The position numbers were made by a program, and so were the translations under genes. From positions 1 through 64,000 of the forward strand of contig JHXB01000003.1 of the NCBI GenBank assembly GCA_000621905.1: a stretch of DNA of 64,000 bases, written 5' to 3'. This stretch comes from Lachnospiraceae bacterium NC2004 (GTDB lineage: Bacteria; Bacillota; Clostridia; Lachnospirales; Lachnospiraceae). Numbering within the stretch: position 1 is the first letter of the stretch; each line of letters begins with the position of its first letter. This document shows, piece after piece, positions 1-8,003 of the stretch. Below the pieces are notes generated by a model, which made no database searches, was not told the origin of the DNA, and worked only from the letters and a program-made list of their open reading frames with translations.

Positions 1-121
1 CAATGTTCACTACAGAACTAATAGAACTGCGTGACATATGCCGTGATCTGGCAATCTCATTCTGGGACATACCGCCAGATTTTAGCTCGAGTATGAGCTT
101 TACATTGATTCTATTGGCCAT
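1..121 (-). CDS. istA: IS21-family transposase IstA, N-terminal fragment cut by the window edge
   Basis: The reverse strand from 121 reads an ATG followed by a frame starting MANRINVKLILELKSGG and continuing MSQNEIARSRHMSRSSISSV. This is the N-terminal helix-turn-helix of IS21-type transposases, which bind the element ends. A strong ribosome binding site, AAAGGAGG, lies about 10 bases upstream (near 131-138). The frame is open to base 1, so only about 40 residues are visible, and the DDE catalytic core and the partner ATPase IstB would lie outside the window. Family assignment is by recognition of the N-terminus; whether the copy is intact cannot be judged here. Confidence 0.8.
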   Translation of the reverse strand, partial: MANRINVKLILELKSGGMSQNEIARSRHMSRSSISSVVNI

Positions 122-240
122 ATCTTTGGCCTCCTTTCGTAGAATTAGGCTTATAAGCCTTAAACAATTCTACAATAGAATCAGTATCATTGTATGGATT
201 AGTTGCATTATCGCGTGAATTGCAACATCAAAAACAAGGA

Positions 241-303
241 GGTACGCTGTCGCGGACTAGCGGTACGCGATTGCGGATTGGTGGTACGTCCAGCGCGGAA
301 TAT
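241..303. repeat. Three tandem 21-bp imperfect repeats
   Basis: Three head-to-tail units of exactly 21 bases start at 241, 262 and 283. Each begins GGTACG and carries GCGGA at unit positions 12-16. Their GC content is clearly above that of the surroundings. The 21-base period (two helical turns) fits a repeated protein-binding site. They lie just outside the IS21 transposase leader, so they may be part of the element's multiple terminal sequences. Confidence 0.65.
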
Positions 304-313
304 TCAAGCAAAC

Positions 314-399
314 CAGCTAATTAACCGGTCGGGGACAGACCTCACCGAAAAAAACTTGCAACATCCCAAAGAGGTCTGTCCCCACTGGTGAATTAGCTA
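314..399. repeat. Long inverted repeat with GGGGACAGACCTC core
   Basis: The core arm GGGGACAGACCTC at 331-343 is mirrored perfectly by GAGGTCTGTCCCC at 371-383. The pairing extends outward through AGCTAATT...ACC on the left and its complement on the right, giving arms of about 29 bases around a loop of 27. The loop contains an A-run. No U-rich tail follows on either strand, so it does not look like a terminator. It shares the GGGGACWGTCCCC-like core with the 35-bp palindromes found elsewhere in the window. Confidence 0.7.
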
Positions 400-433
400 A
401 GTACCCAATGGGGACTGTCCCCTTTGGGTACTT
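399..433. repeat. 35-bp palindromic repeat, copy 1
   Basis: AAGTACCC at 399-406 mirrors GGGTACTT at 426-433, with a TGGGGACTGTCCCC centre. The same 35-base unit recurs at 28647, 28689, 33259, 35159 and 35200, always between genes. Confidence 0.85.
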
Positions 434-436
434 AAT

Positions 437-462
437 AAAAAAAGGTCGCCACAGGCGACCTT
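437..462 (-). terminator. Rho-independent terminator after secG
   Basis: AAGGTCGCC, a 3-base loop and GGCGACCTT form a perfect 9-bp stem (442-462). In the minus-strand transcript it is followed by seven U (plus-strand A-run at 437-443). It lies 23 bases past the secG stop and ends the gap-pgk-tpiA-secG block. Confidence 0.9.
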
Positions 463-484
463 AACACACACATCATAATAAGAA

Positions 485-727
485 TTAGTTTAAGAAACTC
501 ATATTAAGTGACATAGCAATAACGAAGAATAAGATACCAAGTACAACGGTAGCGATCTCAAGCTTACCCTCAACAGTATGTCTCTTGTTCTTGCTGTAAT
601 ATGTATCACCAGCCTGACCGGTAAATGCACCACCGCCAAAGCCGGCATCCTTGCCTTCCTGCAATAATACTATAACAACTAATAATACGCACACAACCAT
701 AAGTGCAATCTGTAAAGCTAATTTCAT
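485..727 (-). CDS. secG: Preprotein translocase subunit SecG
   Basis: SecG is the small non-essential subunit of the SecYEG protein-conducting channel in the cytoplasmic membrane. The 80-residue protein has two hydrophobic segments (about 3-22 and 55-75) separated by a Gly-rich loop (GFGGGAFTG, 29-37), the usual SecG topology and length. The start has a clear AGGAGG ribosome binding site. It is the last gene of the glycolytic block after tpiA, an arrangement common in Firmicutes, but has its own promoter (866-894) and terminator (437-462). Confidence 0.9.
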   Translation of the reverse strand: MKLALQIALMVVCVLLVVIVLLQEGKDAGFGGGAFTGQAGDTYYSKNKRHTVEGKLEIATVVLGILFFVIAMSLNMSFLN

Positions 728-865
728 AGTTAAAAATCCTCCTAATCTGGTATAACAATCAAGCGTGAGGTTAATTGAAAGTTATATCCACATAATACAT
801 AAAAAACCACAAAACATAATATAACACAGTAAAAGATATAAATCAACCTAATTTCGCATAAATTT

Positions 866-894
866 TGTATAGTATTTGTTTTAAAAATTGTCAA
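866..894 (-). promoter_or_regulatory. Sigma-70-type promoter for secG
   Basis: On the minus strand TTGACA (889-894) is followed after 17 bases by TATACA (866-871). It lies about 140 bases upstream of secG and just past the tpiA terminator, so secG can be transcribed independently. Confidence 0.75.
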
Positions 895-901
895 AAAGGC
901 A

Positions 902-930
902 CAAAAAAGCGGGTGGAATCAACCACCCGC
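902..930 (-). terminator. Rho-independent terminator after tpiA
   Basis: GCGGGTGG and CCACCCGC form an 8-bp GC-rich stem with a 6-base loop (909-930). In the minus-strand transcript it is followed by a U-run (plus-strand A at 903-908). It lies 15 bases past the tpiA stop. Confidence 0.9.
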
Positions 931-945
931 AGACAAAAACATTAA

Positions 946-1695
946 TTAGTTAGGAAATACGATATCCTTGAAATCAGGCTTAAGTGAAGCACCACCAATT
1001 AAACCACCATCAATGTCAGGCTTAGCAAGTAACTCCTTAGCATTGCCTGCATTCATAGATCCGCCGTACTGGATACGGATTGCATCAGCAGTAGCCTCAT
1101 CATATACCTCTTTAATGCACTCACGGATTGCTAAACATACTTCCTCGGCCTGGTCAGCAGTAGCAGTCTCACCGGTACCGATAGCCCAGATAGGCTCGTA
1201 TGCGATAACACAAGTCTTAGCCTGGTCAGCAGTAACATTCTGGAAAGCAATCTTAATCTGCATTCTAATCCAATCAATGTAAACACCCTGCTTACGCTGT
1301 GTAAGTGACTCACCACAGCAAATGATAGGGGTAATGTTATGCTCTAATGCCTTAAGAATCTTCTTGTTAACTGTCTCATCTGTCTCAGCAAAATACTCTC
1401 TTCTCTCACTATGACCGATGATAACATACTTAACACCGGCATCAACGAGCATGTTAGGGCTTATCTCTCCTGTGTAAGCTCCGCTCTCCTCAAAATAAAG
1501 GTTCTCAGCACCTACGCTGATCTTGGTTCCCTTAACTGCATCAACAACTGGGATGATGTCAATTGCAGGTACGCAGAATACTACGTCTACCTCATCAGTG
1601 TCAACAAGTGCCTTTAATTCGTTAGCCAAAGCAACTGCCTCAGAAGGTGTCTTGTTCATCTTCCAGTTGCCGGCAATAATCTTCTTACGTGCCAT
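946..1695 (-). CDS. tpiA: Triose-phosphate isomerase
   Basis: Interconverts dihydroxyacetone phosphate and glyceraldehyde 3-phosphate in glycolysis, in the cytosol. The 249-residue length is that of a full single-domain TIM barrel. Visible active-site residues are Lys12 in GNWKMNK, His95 in IIGHSERR and the catalytic base Glu167 in [11 protein letters not shown], followed by the phosphate-gripping loop (about 168-175). It lies 21 bases after pgk and is followed by its own terminator, so gap, pgk and tpiA likely form one transcript. Confidence 0.97.
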   Translation of the reverse strand: MARKKIIAGNWKMNKTPSEAVALANELKALVDTDEVDVVFCVPAIDIIPVVDAVKGTKISVGAENLYFEESGAYTGEISPNMLVDAGVKYVIIGHSERREYFAETDETVNKKILKALEHNITPIICCGESLTQRKQGVYIDWIRMQIKIAFQNVTADQAKTCVIAYEPIWAIGTGETATADQAEEVCLAIRECIKEVYDEATADAIRIQYGGSMNAGNAKELLAKPDIDGGLIGGASLKPDFKDIVFPN

Positions 1696-1716
1696 TATAA
1701 TCTAATCCTTTCAATA

Positions 1717-2919
1717 TTACTTATCGTTAGCAGCAGCTACTCCAGGAAGCTCCTTACCCTCAAGGAACTCTAATGAAGCTCCACCACCTGTAGAAATATG
1801 AGTCATCTTGTCACCGAAGCCAAGCTGGTTAACAGCAGCAGCTGAATCACCACCACCGATAATGGTTACAGCGTCATCGCCAAGCTCTGCAAGAGCCTTA
1901 GCAACACCGATTGTACCCTCAGCGAACTTAGGCATCTCGAATGCACCCATAGGTCCGTTCCATACAACTGTCTTAGCATTCTTAACTGCATTAGCAAAGA
2001 GCTCAGTTGTCTTAGGTCCGATATCAAGGCCTTCCCAATCAGCAGGAATCTCACCACGACCAACAACCTTAGAGTTAGCATCGTTAGAGAAATCATCAGC
2101 AACAACAGTATCTACAGGAATAAGAAGCTCAACGCCCTTCTCCTTAGCCTTGTTAAGCATCTGAAGTGAGTACTCCTTGTAGTCCTCCTCTAAGAGTGAC
2201 TTACCAACCTCTTCACCGAGTGCAGCCATAAATGTATATGCCATACCACCACCGATGATAAGAGTGTCAACCTTGTCAAGAAGGTTCTCGATAACTGAAA
2301 TCTTAGAAGAAACCTTAGCTCCACCTAAGATAGCAACGAATGGACGTGTAGGATTGTTAACTGCATTACCAAGGAAATCAATCTCCTTCTGCATTAAGTA
2401 ACCTACAACTGCTGTATCAACATACTCAGTAACACCAACATTAGAGCAGTGAGCTCTATGAGCTGTACCGAACGCGTCATTAACGAAAACATCTGCGATT
2501 GAAGCAAGATCCTTAGAGAATGCCTCACCGTTCTTGGTCTCCTCTGCACGATAACGGGTGTTCTCTAAAAGAACGATCTCTCCGTCCTGCATAGCCTCTA
2601 CTGCAGCCTTAGCGTTAGGTCCTACAACCTCAGGATCAGCAGCGAACTTAACTTCCTGACCTAAGAGCTCTGTAAGTCTCTTAGCAACAGGTGCAAGTGA
2701 AAGCTCTGGCTTTGGCTCTCCTTTTGGCTTGCCAAGGTGTGAGCAAAGGATAACTTTACCACCATCAGAAACAAGCTTCTTGATAGTTGGAAGTGCAGCA
2801 ACTAAACGATTCTCATCAGTAATCTTAAGATCTGCGTCAAGAGGAACGTTAAAATCACAGCGAACAAGGACTCTTAATCCCTTTACATTGATATCATCAA
2901 CAGATTTCTTGTTAAGCAT
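1717..2919 (-). CDS. pgk: Phosphoglycerate kinase
   Basis: Transfers phosphate from 1,3-bisphosphoglycerate to ADP, the first ATP-yielding step of glycolysis. The protein has the standard 400 residues. The N-terminal substrate site RCDFNVPL (20-27), the SHLGKPKG motif and the C-terminal nucleotide-binding GGGDSAAAV segment are all present. It lies between gap and tpiA on the same strand. A hairpin with a short U-run (2950-2986) sits between gap and pgk and may lower read-through. Confidence 0.97.
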   Translation of the reverse strand: MLNKKSVDDINVKGLRVLVRCDFNVPLDADLKITDENRLVAALPTIKKLVSDGGKVILCSHLGKPKGEPKPELSLAPVAKRLTELLGQEVKFAADPEVVGPNAKAAVEAMQDGEIVLLENTRYRAEETKNGEAFSKDLASIADVFVNDAFGTAHRAHCSNVGVTEYVDTAVVGYLMQKEIDFLGNAVNNPTRPFVAILGGAKVSSKISVIENLLDKVDTLIIGGGMAYTFMAALGEEVGKSLLEEDYKEYSLQMLNKAKEKGVELLIPVDTVVADDFSNDANSKVVGRGEIPADWEGLDIGPKTTELFANAVKNAKTVVWNGPMGAFEMPKFAEGTIGVAKALAELGDDAVTIIGGGDSAAAVNQLGFGDKMTHISTGGGASLEFLEGKELPGVAAANDK

Positions 2920-2949
2920 TATTAAATAGCTCCTTTCATGTTATATAAA

Positions 2950-2986
2950 TAAAGTAAAAATGGGTCCGGCCCTAATGACCGGACCC
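2950..2986 (-). terminator. Hairpin with U-run between gap and pgk (terminator or attenuator)
   Basis: GGGTCCGG and CCGGACCC form an 8-bp stem with a 9-base loop (2962-2986). In the minus-strand transcript the stem is followed by AUUUUUAC. It lies 36 bases past the gap stop. No separate promoter for pgk is obvious, so partial termination that favours gap mRNA, or mRNA-end protection, is plausible. Confidence 0.7.
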
Positions 2987-3021
2987 TCAAGGTCTTTCGA
3001 AATGTGTGCAAAACCTTGCTA

Positions 3022-4059
3022 TTAAGCAAGCTCTGCGAAGTACTTAATAGTACGAACCATCTGAGAAGTGTAGCTGTTCTCATTGTCATACCAAGAAACA
3101 ACCTGAACCTCGTAAAGATCATCAGCGATCTGTGATACCATAGTCTGAGTTGCATCAAAGAGTGAACCATATCTCATACCGATTACATCGCTAGAAACGA
3201 TTGGATCCTCATTGTAACCAAAGCTATCGCTGGCTGCTGCCTTCATAGCTGCGTTGATATCATCAACAGTAACGCCTGCCTTCTTAACAACTGCTGTTAA
3301 GATAGTAGTAGAACCTGTAGGAACAGGAACACGCTGTGCAGATCCGATTAACTTACCGTTAAGCTCTGGAATAACAAGACCGATAGCCTTAGCAGCACCT
3401 GTTGAGTTAGGTACGATGTTAGCAGCACCTGCACGTGCACGACGAAGGTCACCCTTACGATGTGGTCCGTCAAGGATCATCTGGTCACCAGTGTATGCAT
3501 GGATAGTGCTCATGATACCGCTCTGGATTGGAGCATACTTGTTAAGTGCGTCAGCCATAGGAGCCAAGCAGTTAGTTGTACATGAAGCAGCAGAAATGAT
3601 AGTATCATCAGCTGTAAGAGTCTTCTCGTTAACTGAGAAAACGATGGTCTTAAGGTCGTTACCGGCTGGAGCTGAAATAACTACCTTCTTAGCACCGGCG
3701 TCGATGTGAGCCTGTGACTTATCTTTAGAGCAGTAGAAACCTGTACACTCTAAAACTACATCAACATCAAGATCCTTCCAAGGACAATTCTTAGCATCTG
3801 CCTCAGCGTAGATCTTAAGTGTCTTGCCATCAACAGTGATAGTGTTAGCATCATCATCAGCAGAAACTGTGTGCTTACCCTCACCGATGTAACCTGCGTA
3901 TCCACCCTGAGCGGTGTCATACTTCAAAAGGTTAGCGAGCATTGAAGGCTTAGTAAGATCGTTGATTGCTACAACCTCATAACCCTCAGCATCAAACATC
4001 TGTCTGAATGCAAGACGACCGATACGTCCGAAACCGTTAATTGCTACTTTTACTGCCAT
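3022..4059 (-). CDS. gap: Glyceraldehyde-3-phosphate dehydrogenase, NAD-type
   Basis: Oxidises and phosphorylates glyceraldehyde 3-phosphate with NAD+ in glycolysis. The N-terminal dinucleotide fold shows [12 protein letters not shown] (7-18). The catalytic Cys160 lies in [12 protein letters not shown] and His187 in STIHAYTG. Asp34 in AINDL is the usual NAD-preferring residue. Length is 345. It is the first gene of the gap-pgk-tpiA block, with AGGAGG ahead of the start and its own promoter at 4128-4156, so it is expressed independently of the glycan genes upstream. Confidence 0.97.
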   Translation of the reverse strand: MAVKVAINGFGRIGRLAFRQMFDAEGYEVVAINDLTKPSMLANLLKYDTAQGGYAGYIGEGKHTVSADDDANTITVDGKTLKIYAEADAKNCPWKDLDVDVVLECTGFYCSKDKSQAHIDAGAKKVVISAPAGNDLKTIVFSVNEKTLTADDTIISAASCTTNCLAPMADALNKYAPIQSGIMSTIHAYTGDQMILDGPHRKGDLRRARAGAANIVPNSTGAAKAIGLVIPELNGKLIGSAQRVPVPTGSTTILTAVVKKAGVTVDDINAAMKAAASDSFGYNEDPIVSSDVIGMRYGSLFDATQTMVSQIADDLYEVQVVSWYDNENSYTSQMVRTIKYFAELA

Positions 4060-4127
4060 TTCTTAATTCCTCCTAGAAATAAATAATATTATGATCAGAG
4101 GCAGTACCCCCAATCAATCATAGATAT

Positions 4128-4156
4128 ATAATACCTACTTTTAACGAAAAATTCAA
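4128..4156 (-). promoter_or_regulatory. Promoter for gap-pgk-tpiA
   Basis: On the minus strand TTGAAT (4151-4156), 17 bases and TATTAT (4128-4133), about 70 bases before the gap start and directly after the signal peptidase gene. Confidence 0.65.
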
Positions 4157-4179
4157 GAGCAAATTAGTCATATTAAAAA

Positions 4180-5145
4180 CTATTTTGCCAAATAATGATA
4201 AAACCCCTTAGCGTACTTAGACGCGTACGCCTTAGCCTCTTTGGTATTCTTGACCACCTTAGGCTCATGGAGTTCATCCGTATCCTTGTCTTTAAGGCCA
4301 ACCGTAAACGTGCCGTCCTCGTTCTCAACATAGTCAAACTCAAGATCTCTAAGCTCCTTAGGGATTTGACCAAGTTTCTTCTTCTGAAGCGCATCCTCAA
4401 TAAAGCTCAAAATAAGCAACACAAGGAAAACTGCACCGATTATGTAAAACAGCTTCTTCTTGGTAACACCCGTCTTACCAAAGTTAGTTAAGACGATACC
4501 GTCAATCTTAGAAAGCTTCGCAGGTCCCAAGTCACGACAGTCACAACTCTCGTTACGGTTATCTCCCATCGCAAAGAACTCATCATCGCCGAGAACGGTA
4601 GGCTCTATCTCGCCCTCATCAGGCTCCATAGGCTCTCTGATATAATTCTCTTCAACAACTTCACCGTTAACCTTCAACACGCCCTCGTGCATCTCAATCG
4701 ACTCACCCGGAACAGCAACACAACGCTTGATAATAAACTCATCAAGCTCATCTGCCCAGAATATAACGATATCGTTGTGCTTAAGCGCAGTGTCAGCGTG
4801 CCATTTTAGGCAAATGCCGGTATCTCCGTCTTTAAAGGTATTCTTCATCGAATCACCTTCAACGCTGTAAAATCCAATAATAAACTTAGAAACAATAAAG
4901 ACAACCACAACCAAAGCGACCAAGAAACCATAAAAAAGGATATCTCCCTTGGTCATAAGCCACTTAGATGGTTTGTGAAGAAGGTAGTACCCTTCGCTAA
5001 TCATCTTGGCCGGGTCCTTGTCCTCGTCATTAGAATCAATTACATCCTCTGTATCAGTTACTTCAGTAGTATCTACTGCTTCCTCTTCTACATTTGCTGC
5101 CTCATCAACAGCATTTTCAAGTTCTAAATCCTTGTTCTCATCCAT
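4180..5145 (-). CDS. lepB: Signal peptidase I (type I leader peptidase) with acidic N-terminus
   Basis: Cleaves signal peptides of exported proteins at the outer face of the membrane. The 321-residue protein has a strongly acidic N-terminus (1-45) and a membrane span (about 70-91). The catalytic Ser99 is in EGDSMKNTF and the catalytic Lys140 in FIIKRCVAVPGE. Box E, MGDNRNESCDCRDLG, spans 193-207. A second hydrophobic segment (about 233-250) and a charged 70-residue cytosolic-looking tail follow, which many Firmicute enzymes lack. It is the last gene of the glycan locus, 18 bases after glf. It could be a general peptidase or one dedicated to proteins handled by this locus; the sequence does not decide. 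Confidence 0.88.
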   Translation of the reverse strand: MDENKDLELENAVDEAANVEEEAVDTTEVTDTEDVIDSNDEDKDPAKMISEGYYLLHKPSKWLMTKGDILFYGFLVALVVVVFIVSKFIIGFYSVEGDSMKNTFKDGDTGICLKWHADTALKHNDIVIFWADELDEFIIKRCVAVPGESIEMHEGVLKVNGEVVEENYIREPMEPDEGEIEPTVLGDDEFFAMGDNRNESCDCRDLGPAKLSKIDGIVLTNFGKTGVTKKKLFYIIGAVFLVLLILSFIEDALQKKKLGQIPKELRDLEFDYVENEDGTFTVGLKDKDTDELHEPKVVKNTKEAKAYASKYAKGFYHYLAK

Positions 5146-5163
5146 AATAAAACCTCTCTCATA

Positions 5164-6306
5164 TTACCATTTAACGACAAAATCGCCCTTCAAAGCCATA
5201 GAAGCCTTATCAAGCGCCGCCAATATAACGGCATCCATGTCGTAATACTTATATTCACCAAGCCTTCCGCCAAATATAACATTGCCTTCCTTATCGGCTA
5301 AAGCCTTATATCTGCTGTAAAGTTCGGCATTCTCATCATCATTAACAGGATAGTAAGGCTCAACGCCCACTTCCCACTCTTCACTGTACTCCCTACTTAT
5401 AACAGTCTTAGGAATGTCATCACCATTCCTGTCCTTGCCAAATTCAAACCACTTATGCTCAATAATCCTTGTGTACGGAGTCTCCGAATCAGTATAATTG
5501 ACCGCGGCATTCCCCTGATAGTTAGGCGTATCAAGCACTTCAGTGTCAAACCTAATCGAACGATACTTTAAAGCCCCAAGCTCATAATTAAAATAAGCAT
5601 CTATAGGCCCCGTATAGACAACCCTGTCTGCCAAGCTTTCAAACTCCTCTTTATTGGCAAGATAATCAGTCGAAAGCCTGTATTCAATACCTTTAAGCAT
5701 ATTGGCAACCATATCGGTGTAACCGCCAACAGGAATCCCCTGATACAGTGCATTAAAGTAGTTATTGTCAAATGTAAACCTGACAGGAAGCCTCTTAATA
5801 ATAAATGCAGGAAGCTTATCGCACTCTCTGCCCCACTGTTTCATAGTGTATCCTTTGATAAGCTTCTCGTATATGTCCGTACCAACCAAGGAAATAGCCT
5901 GTTCTTCAAGACTCTTAGGCTCTGTTATCCCTGCCTCATCTCTCTGCTTCTCAATAATAGCCTTCGCCTCATCAGGAGTCGTAACTCCCCACATCTTATT
6001 GAAGGTATACATATTGAAAGGAAGTGAATAAAGCTCTCCTTTATAGTTAGCAACCGGAGAGTTGGTAAACCTATTGAAAGTAGCGAATCGATTGACATAA
6101 TTCCATGCTCTCTCACTGTTAGTATGGAAAATGTGCGCGCCATAGCGATGAACAACGACGTTCTCAATCGACTCGGTATAGACATTGCCGCCTATATGGT
6201 CTCTCTTATCAATAACTAATACCCTTTTCTTAGCGTCAGCAGCCTGCCTTGCAAATGTTGCCCCATAAAGCCCGGCCCCAACAATCAAGTAATCGTACTC
6301 GGACAT
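5164..6306 (-). CDS. glf: UDP-galactopyranose mutase
   Basis: Flavoenzyme that converts UDP-galactopyranose to UDP-galactofuranose, the donor for galactofuranose in surface polysaccharides. The N-terminal FAD-binding motif VGAGLYGATFARQA is at 9-22. The family segments RYGAHIFHT, the TMKQWG stretch and the C-terminal FGGRLGEYKYYDMD are visible. Length 380 is typical. It starts three bases after the O-antigen ligase-like gene and is followed by lepB. It implies that the glycan made by the locus contains galactofuranose, since no other use for UDP-Galf is evident. Confidence 0.95.
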   Translation of the reverse strand: MSEYDYLIVGAGLYGATFARQAADAKKRVLVIDKRDHIGGNVYTESIENVVVHRYGAHIFHTNSERAWNYVNRFATFNRFTNSPVANYKGELYSLPFNMYTFNKMWGVTTPDEAKAIIEKQRDEAGITEPKSLEEQAISLVGTDIYEKLIKGYTMKQWGRECDKLPAFIIKRLPVRFTFDNNYFNALYQGIPVGGYTDMVANMLKGIEYRLSTDYLANKEEFESLADRVVYTGPIDAYFNYELGALKYRSIRFDTEVLDTPNYQGNAAVNYTDSETPYTRIIEHKWFEFGKDRNGDDIPKTVISREYSEEWEVGVEPYYPVNDDENAELYSRYKALADKEGNVIFGGRLGEYKYYDMDAVILAALDKASMALKGDFVVKW

Positions 6307-6309
6307 ACT

Positions 6310-7914
6310 CTATTTCTTCTTACCCTTCTTATTACTCTTACTCTCTTCCTTAACCTCGTCATTCTGTGCCTCACCCAATTCATTGAGCTCCAAAAGTCTC
6401 GCCTGATATATCTGATCCCTGTAAAGCGTAATTATCAAATAAAACATAGGCACAGTCATAGAATAAGGGTTACCAACCATAGACTGTCCAAGATAAGCAA
6501 ATGCAGCAGCAAGATAAGCAACTCTCTCAGTAGTCCATCCCTCATGATTCTTAAAGAAAGGCACAAGCATAACCACCCAAAGAGCGATACCAAATACCAT
6601 TCCCCATATACCAAGCGTATTCATAACCTCCAATATACCATTATGACAGGTTGCAAATGCAAGGTTACTGTCATCAATAAACTGATATACCTTCTCAGTA
6701 AGTCCCTCTCTAACCATGTGAGGTCCAAGTCCAAAGATCTTATCATCACCGCTAAGGCTCTTAAAGAGTTCGATTCCGCCCTTCCAGATACCACCACGCC
6801 CGGTACCGAAATCATTGGACAAGTTATTCATAATGTAGATTGCTGCACCGATGAAACCTACAGATGCAAGAACGACATAAATCCAAGCTAATGCATTCAT
6901 AACTTTCTGATGATATTTAATCTTTGATTTCTTCATAAGGAAGTACAACAAACCAAATACCACAAGAACAGGCACACCTACCCATTTGTCAATCATCTTG
7001 TTGGTTAACTCTTCAGTAAACAACACTCTTTCAGCTGAAATCGCATGCAACAGTCTTAAGAAAGTCATCTCTGCACCAACAATAGCTAAAAGTAAAAACG
7101 CTCTAGCGCATCTTTTCTCATCTTCAAGTGCGTACTTAGCAAATATAATAGACATAAAGAACAAACCAAACGCAAGTCCATCTGAGTGAGTAGTCAATAC
7201 ACCCATAATAGCAAATGCAAGGTGAGTAGTCATAGCCGGCATACGCTTTTCATCCTTCTCGTTTAAGAAGAGTATGAATACAACCGCCGCAAATATAGAA
7301 TAATATGCTGAAATACTATCTACATTACCAAGTGATGCAGAATATGAATAATACTGCTCTTCTATAATCATGGCATGCAGATTAAACACATCAAACGAAC
7401 AGAAGTTAAGGAACATCCAAAAACTAATAACATCAGAAACGATAAGAACAATATCCCAGATCTTCTTCTCTGCCTTGACATGCCTTGAAGCAAAGAAGTA
7501 CATAACAGCCAAAAGACCAAGTTTAAGAGCTCCGTTATAAAAACCTTTTTCTCCTGAGAGGCACAACTTATAATCAGCAGATGTAAAGCAAGCTATAGCC
7601 ATACCAAACACAAGCGCTAACACAATATAATCCATAGGATGCCAACGTTTAAACGTAAAATCAAACTTGTACTCTCCTGCAAGCAAGCCATGGAAATAAT
7701 AGCAGAACACACCTATTAAAGCAATATAAATACATATTGAAGCACATTTACCTTTAGATCCAATCATATTAAGATAAGCTTGACTGTCATAGTACAAAGG
7801 TAATACAATCATGATTAAAAAGAAGAACATCCTTGAGACTATCCTTCCTAACTTCTGATTATCTGTCTCTAAATCAACATTCTTCTTTTTCTTCTTAGTT
7901 TGAGTAGCCATCAT
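6310..7914 (-). CDS. O-antigen ligase/polymerase-like membrane protein
   Basis: A 534-residue polytopic protein with about 11-12 hydrophobic segments and Lys-rich ends (KKKKK near 7-11, KKGKKK at the C-terminus). Wzy_C/WaaL family hallmarks are visible in the large outer loop: Arg373 in GRGGIWKGGIELFK, the GLGPH segment (396-400) and His424 in ATCHNGILEVMNTLGIWG. Such proteins move lipid-linked glycans onto a lipid or protein acceptor (ligase, O-oligosaccharyltransferase) or polymerise repeat units. Which of these applies here is not decided by sequence. It is followed at once by glf. AAGGAG precedes a double ATG start. Confidence 0.8.
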   Translation of the reverse strand: MMATQTKKKKKNVDLETDNQKLGRIVSRMFFFLIMIVLPLYYDSQAYLNMIGSKGKCASICIYIALIGVFCYYFHGLLAGEYKFDFTFKRWHPMDYIVLALVFGMAIACFTSADYKLCLSGEKGFYNGALKLGLLAVMYFFASRHVKAEKKIWDIVLIVSDVISFWMFLNFCSFDVFNLHAMIIEEQYYSYSASLGNVDSISAYYSIFAAVVFILFLNEKDEKRMPAMTTHLAFAIMGVLTTHSDGLAFGLFFMSIIFAKYALEDEKRCARAFLLLAIVGAEMTFLRLLHAISAERVLFTEELTNKMIDKWVGVPVLVVFGLLYFLMKKSKIKYHQKVMNALAWIYVVLASVGFIGAAIYIMNNLSNDFGTGRGGIWKGGIELFKSLSGDDKIFGLGPHMVREGLTEKVYQFIDDSNLAFATCHNGILEVMNTLGIWGMVFGIALWVVMLVPFFKNHEGWTTERVAYLAAAFAYLGQSMVGNPYSMTVPMFYLIITLYRDQIYQARLLELNELGEAQNDEVKEESKSNKKGKKK

Positions 7915-7962
7915 TAAATCTCCTTAACTAAATATCTAATCGTAGATTTCACAACATTCAAT

Positions 7963-7991
7963 ATTGTAGACCAAAATCGAAAACAATGCAA
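7963..7991 (-). promoter_or_regulatory. Possible promoter for the ligase-glf-lepB genes
   Basis: TTGCAT (7986-7991), 17 bases and TACAAT (7963-7968) on the minus strand. It sits in the short gap after the AAA ATPase gene and about 50 bases before the ligase start. The -10 box is good, the -35 box weak. Confidence 0.45.
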
Positions 7992-8003
7992 GAAAAAATC
8001 GTT

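Larger units (their letters stand above)
122..484. other. Gene-free stretch between IS21 fragment and secG: transposon end, tandem repeats and palindromes
   Basis: This 363-base gap holds no convincing gene. From left to right it contains the leader of the IS21 transposase and two direct copies of TTGCAACATC at 220-229 and 356-365, possibly part of the element's terminal repeats. Three 21-base tandem repeats follow (241-303), then a long inverted repeat (314-343 pairing with 371-399), a 35-base palindrome (399-433) and the secG terminator (437-462). The exact end of the insertion element cannot be set without its other end. Confidence 0.6.

Noticed and set aside
203-391. Plus-strand frame of 62 codons across the 21-bp repeats
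   Set aside because: It has no ribosome binding site, is built largely from the tandem repeat and a palindrome, and resembles no known protein.
314-399. Large hairpin considered as a terminator
   Set aside because: No U-rich tail follows on either strand, and the real secG terminator lies next to it.
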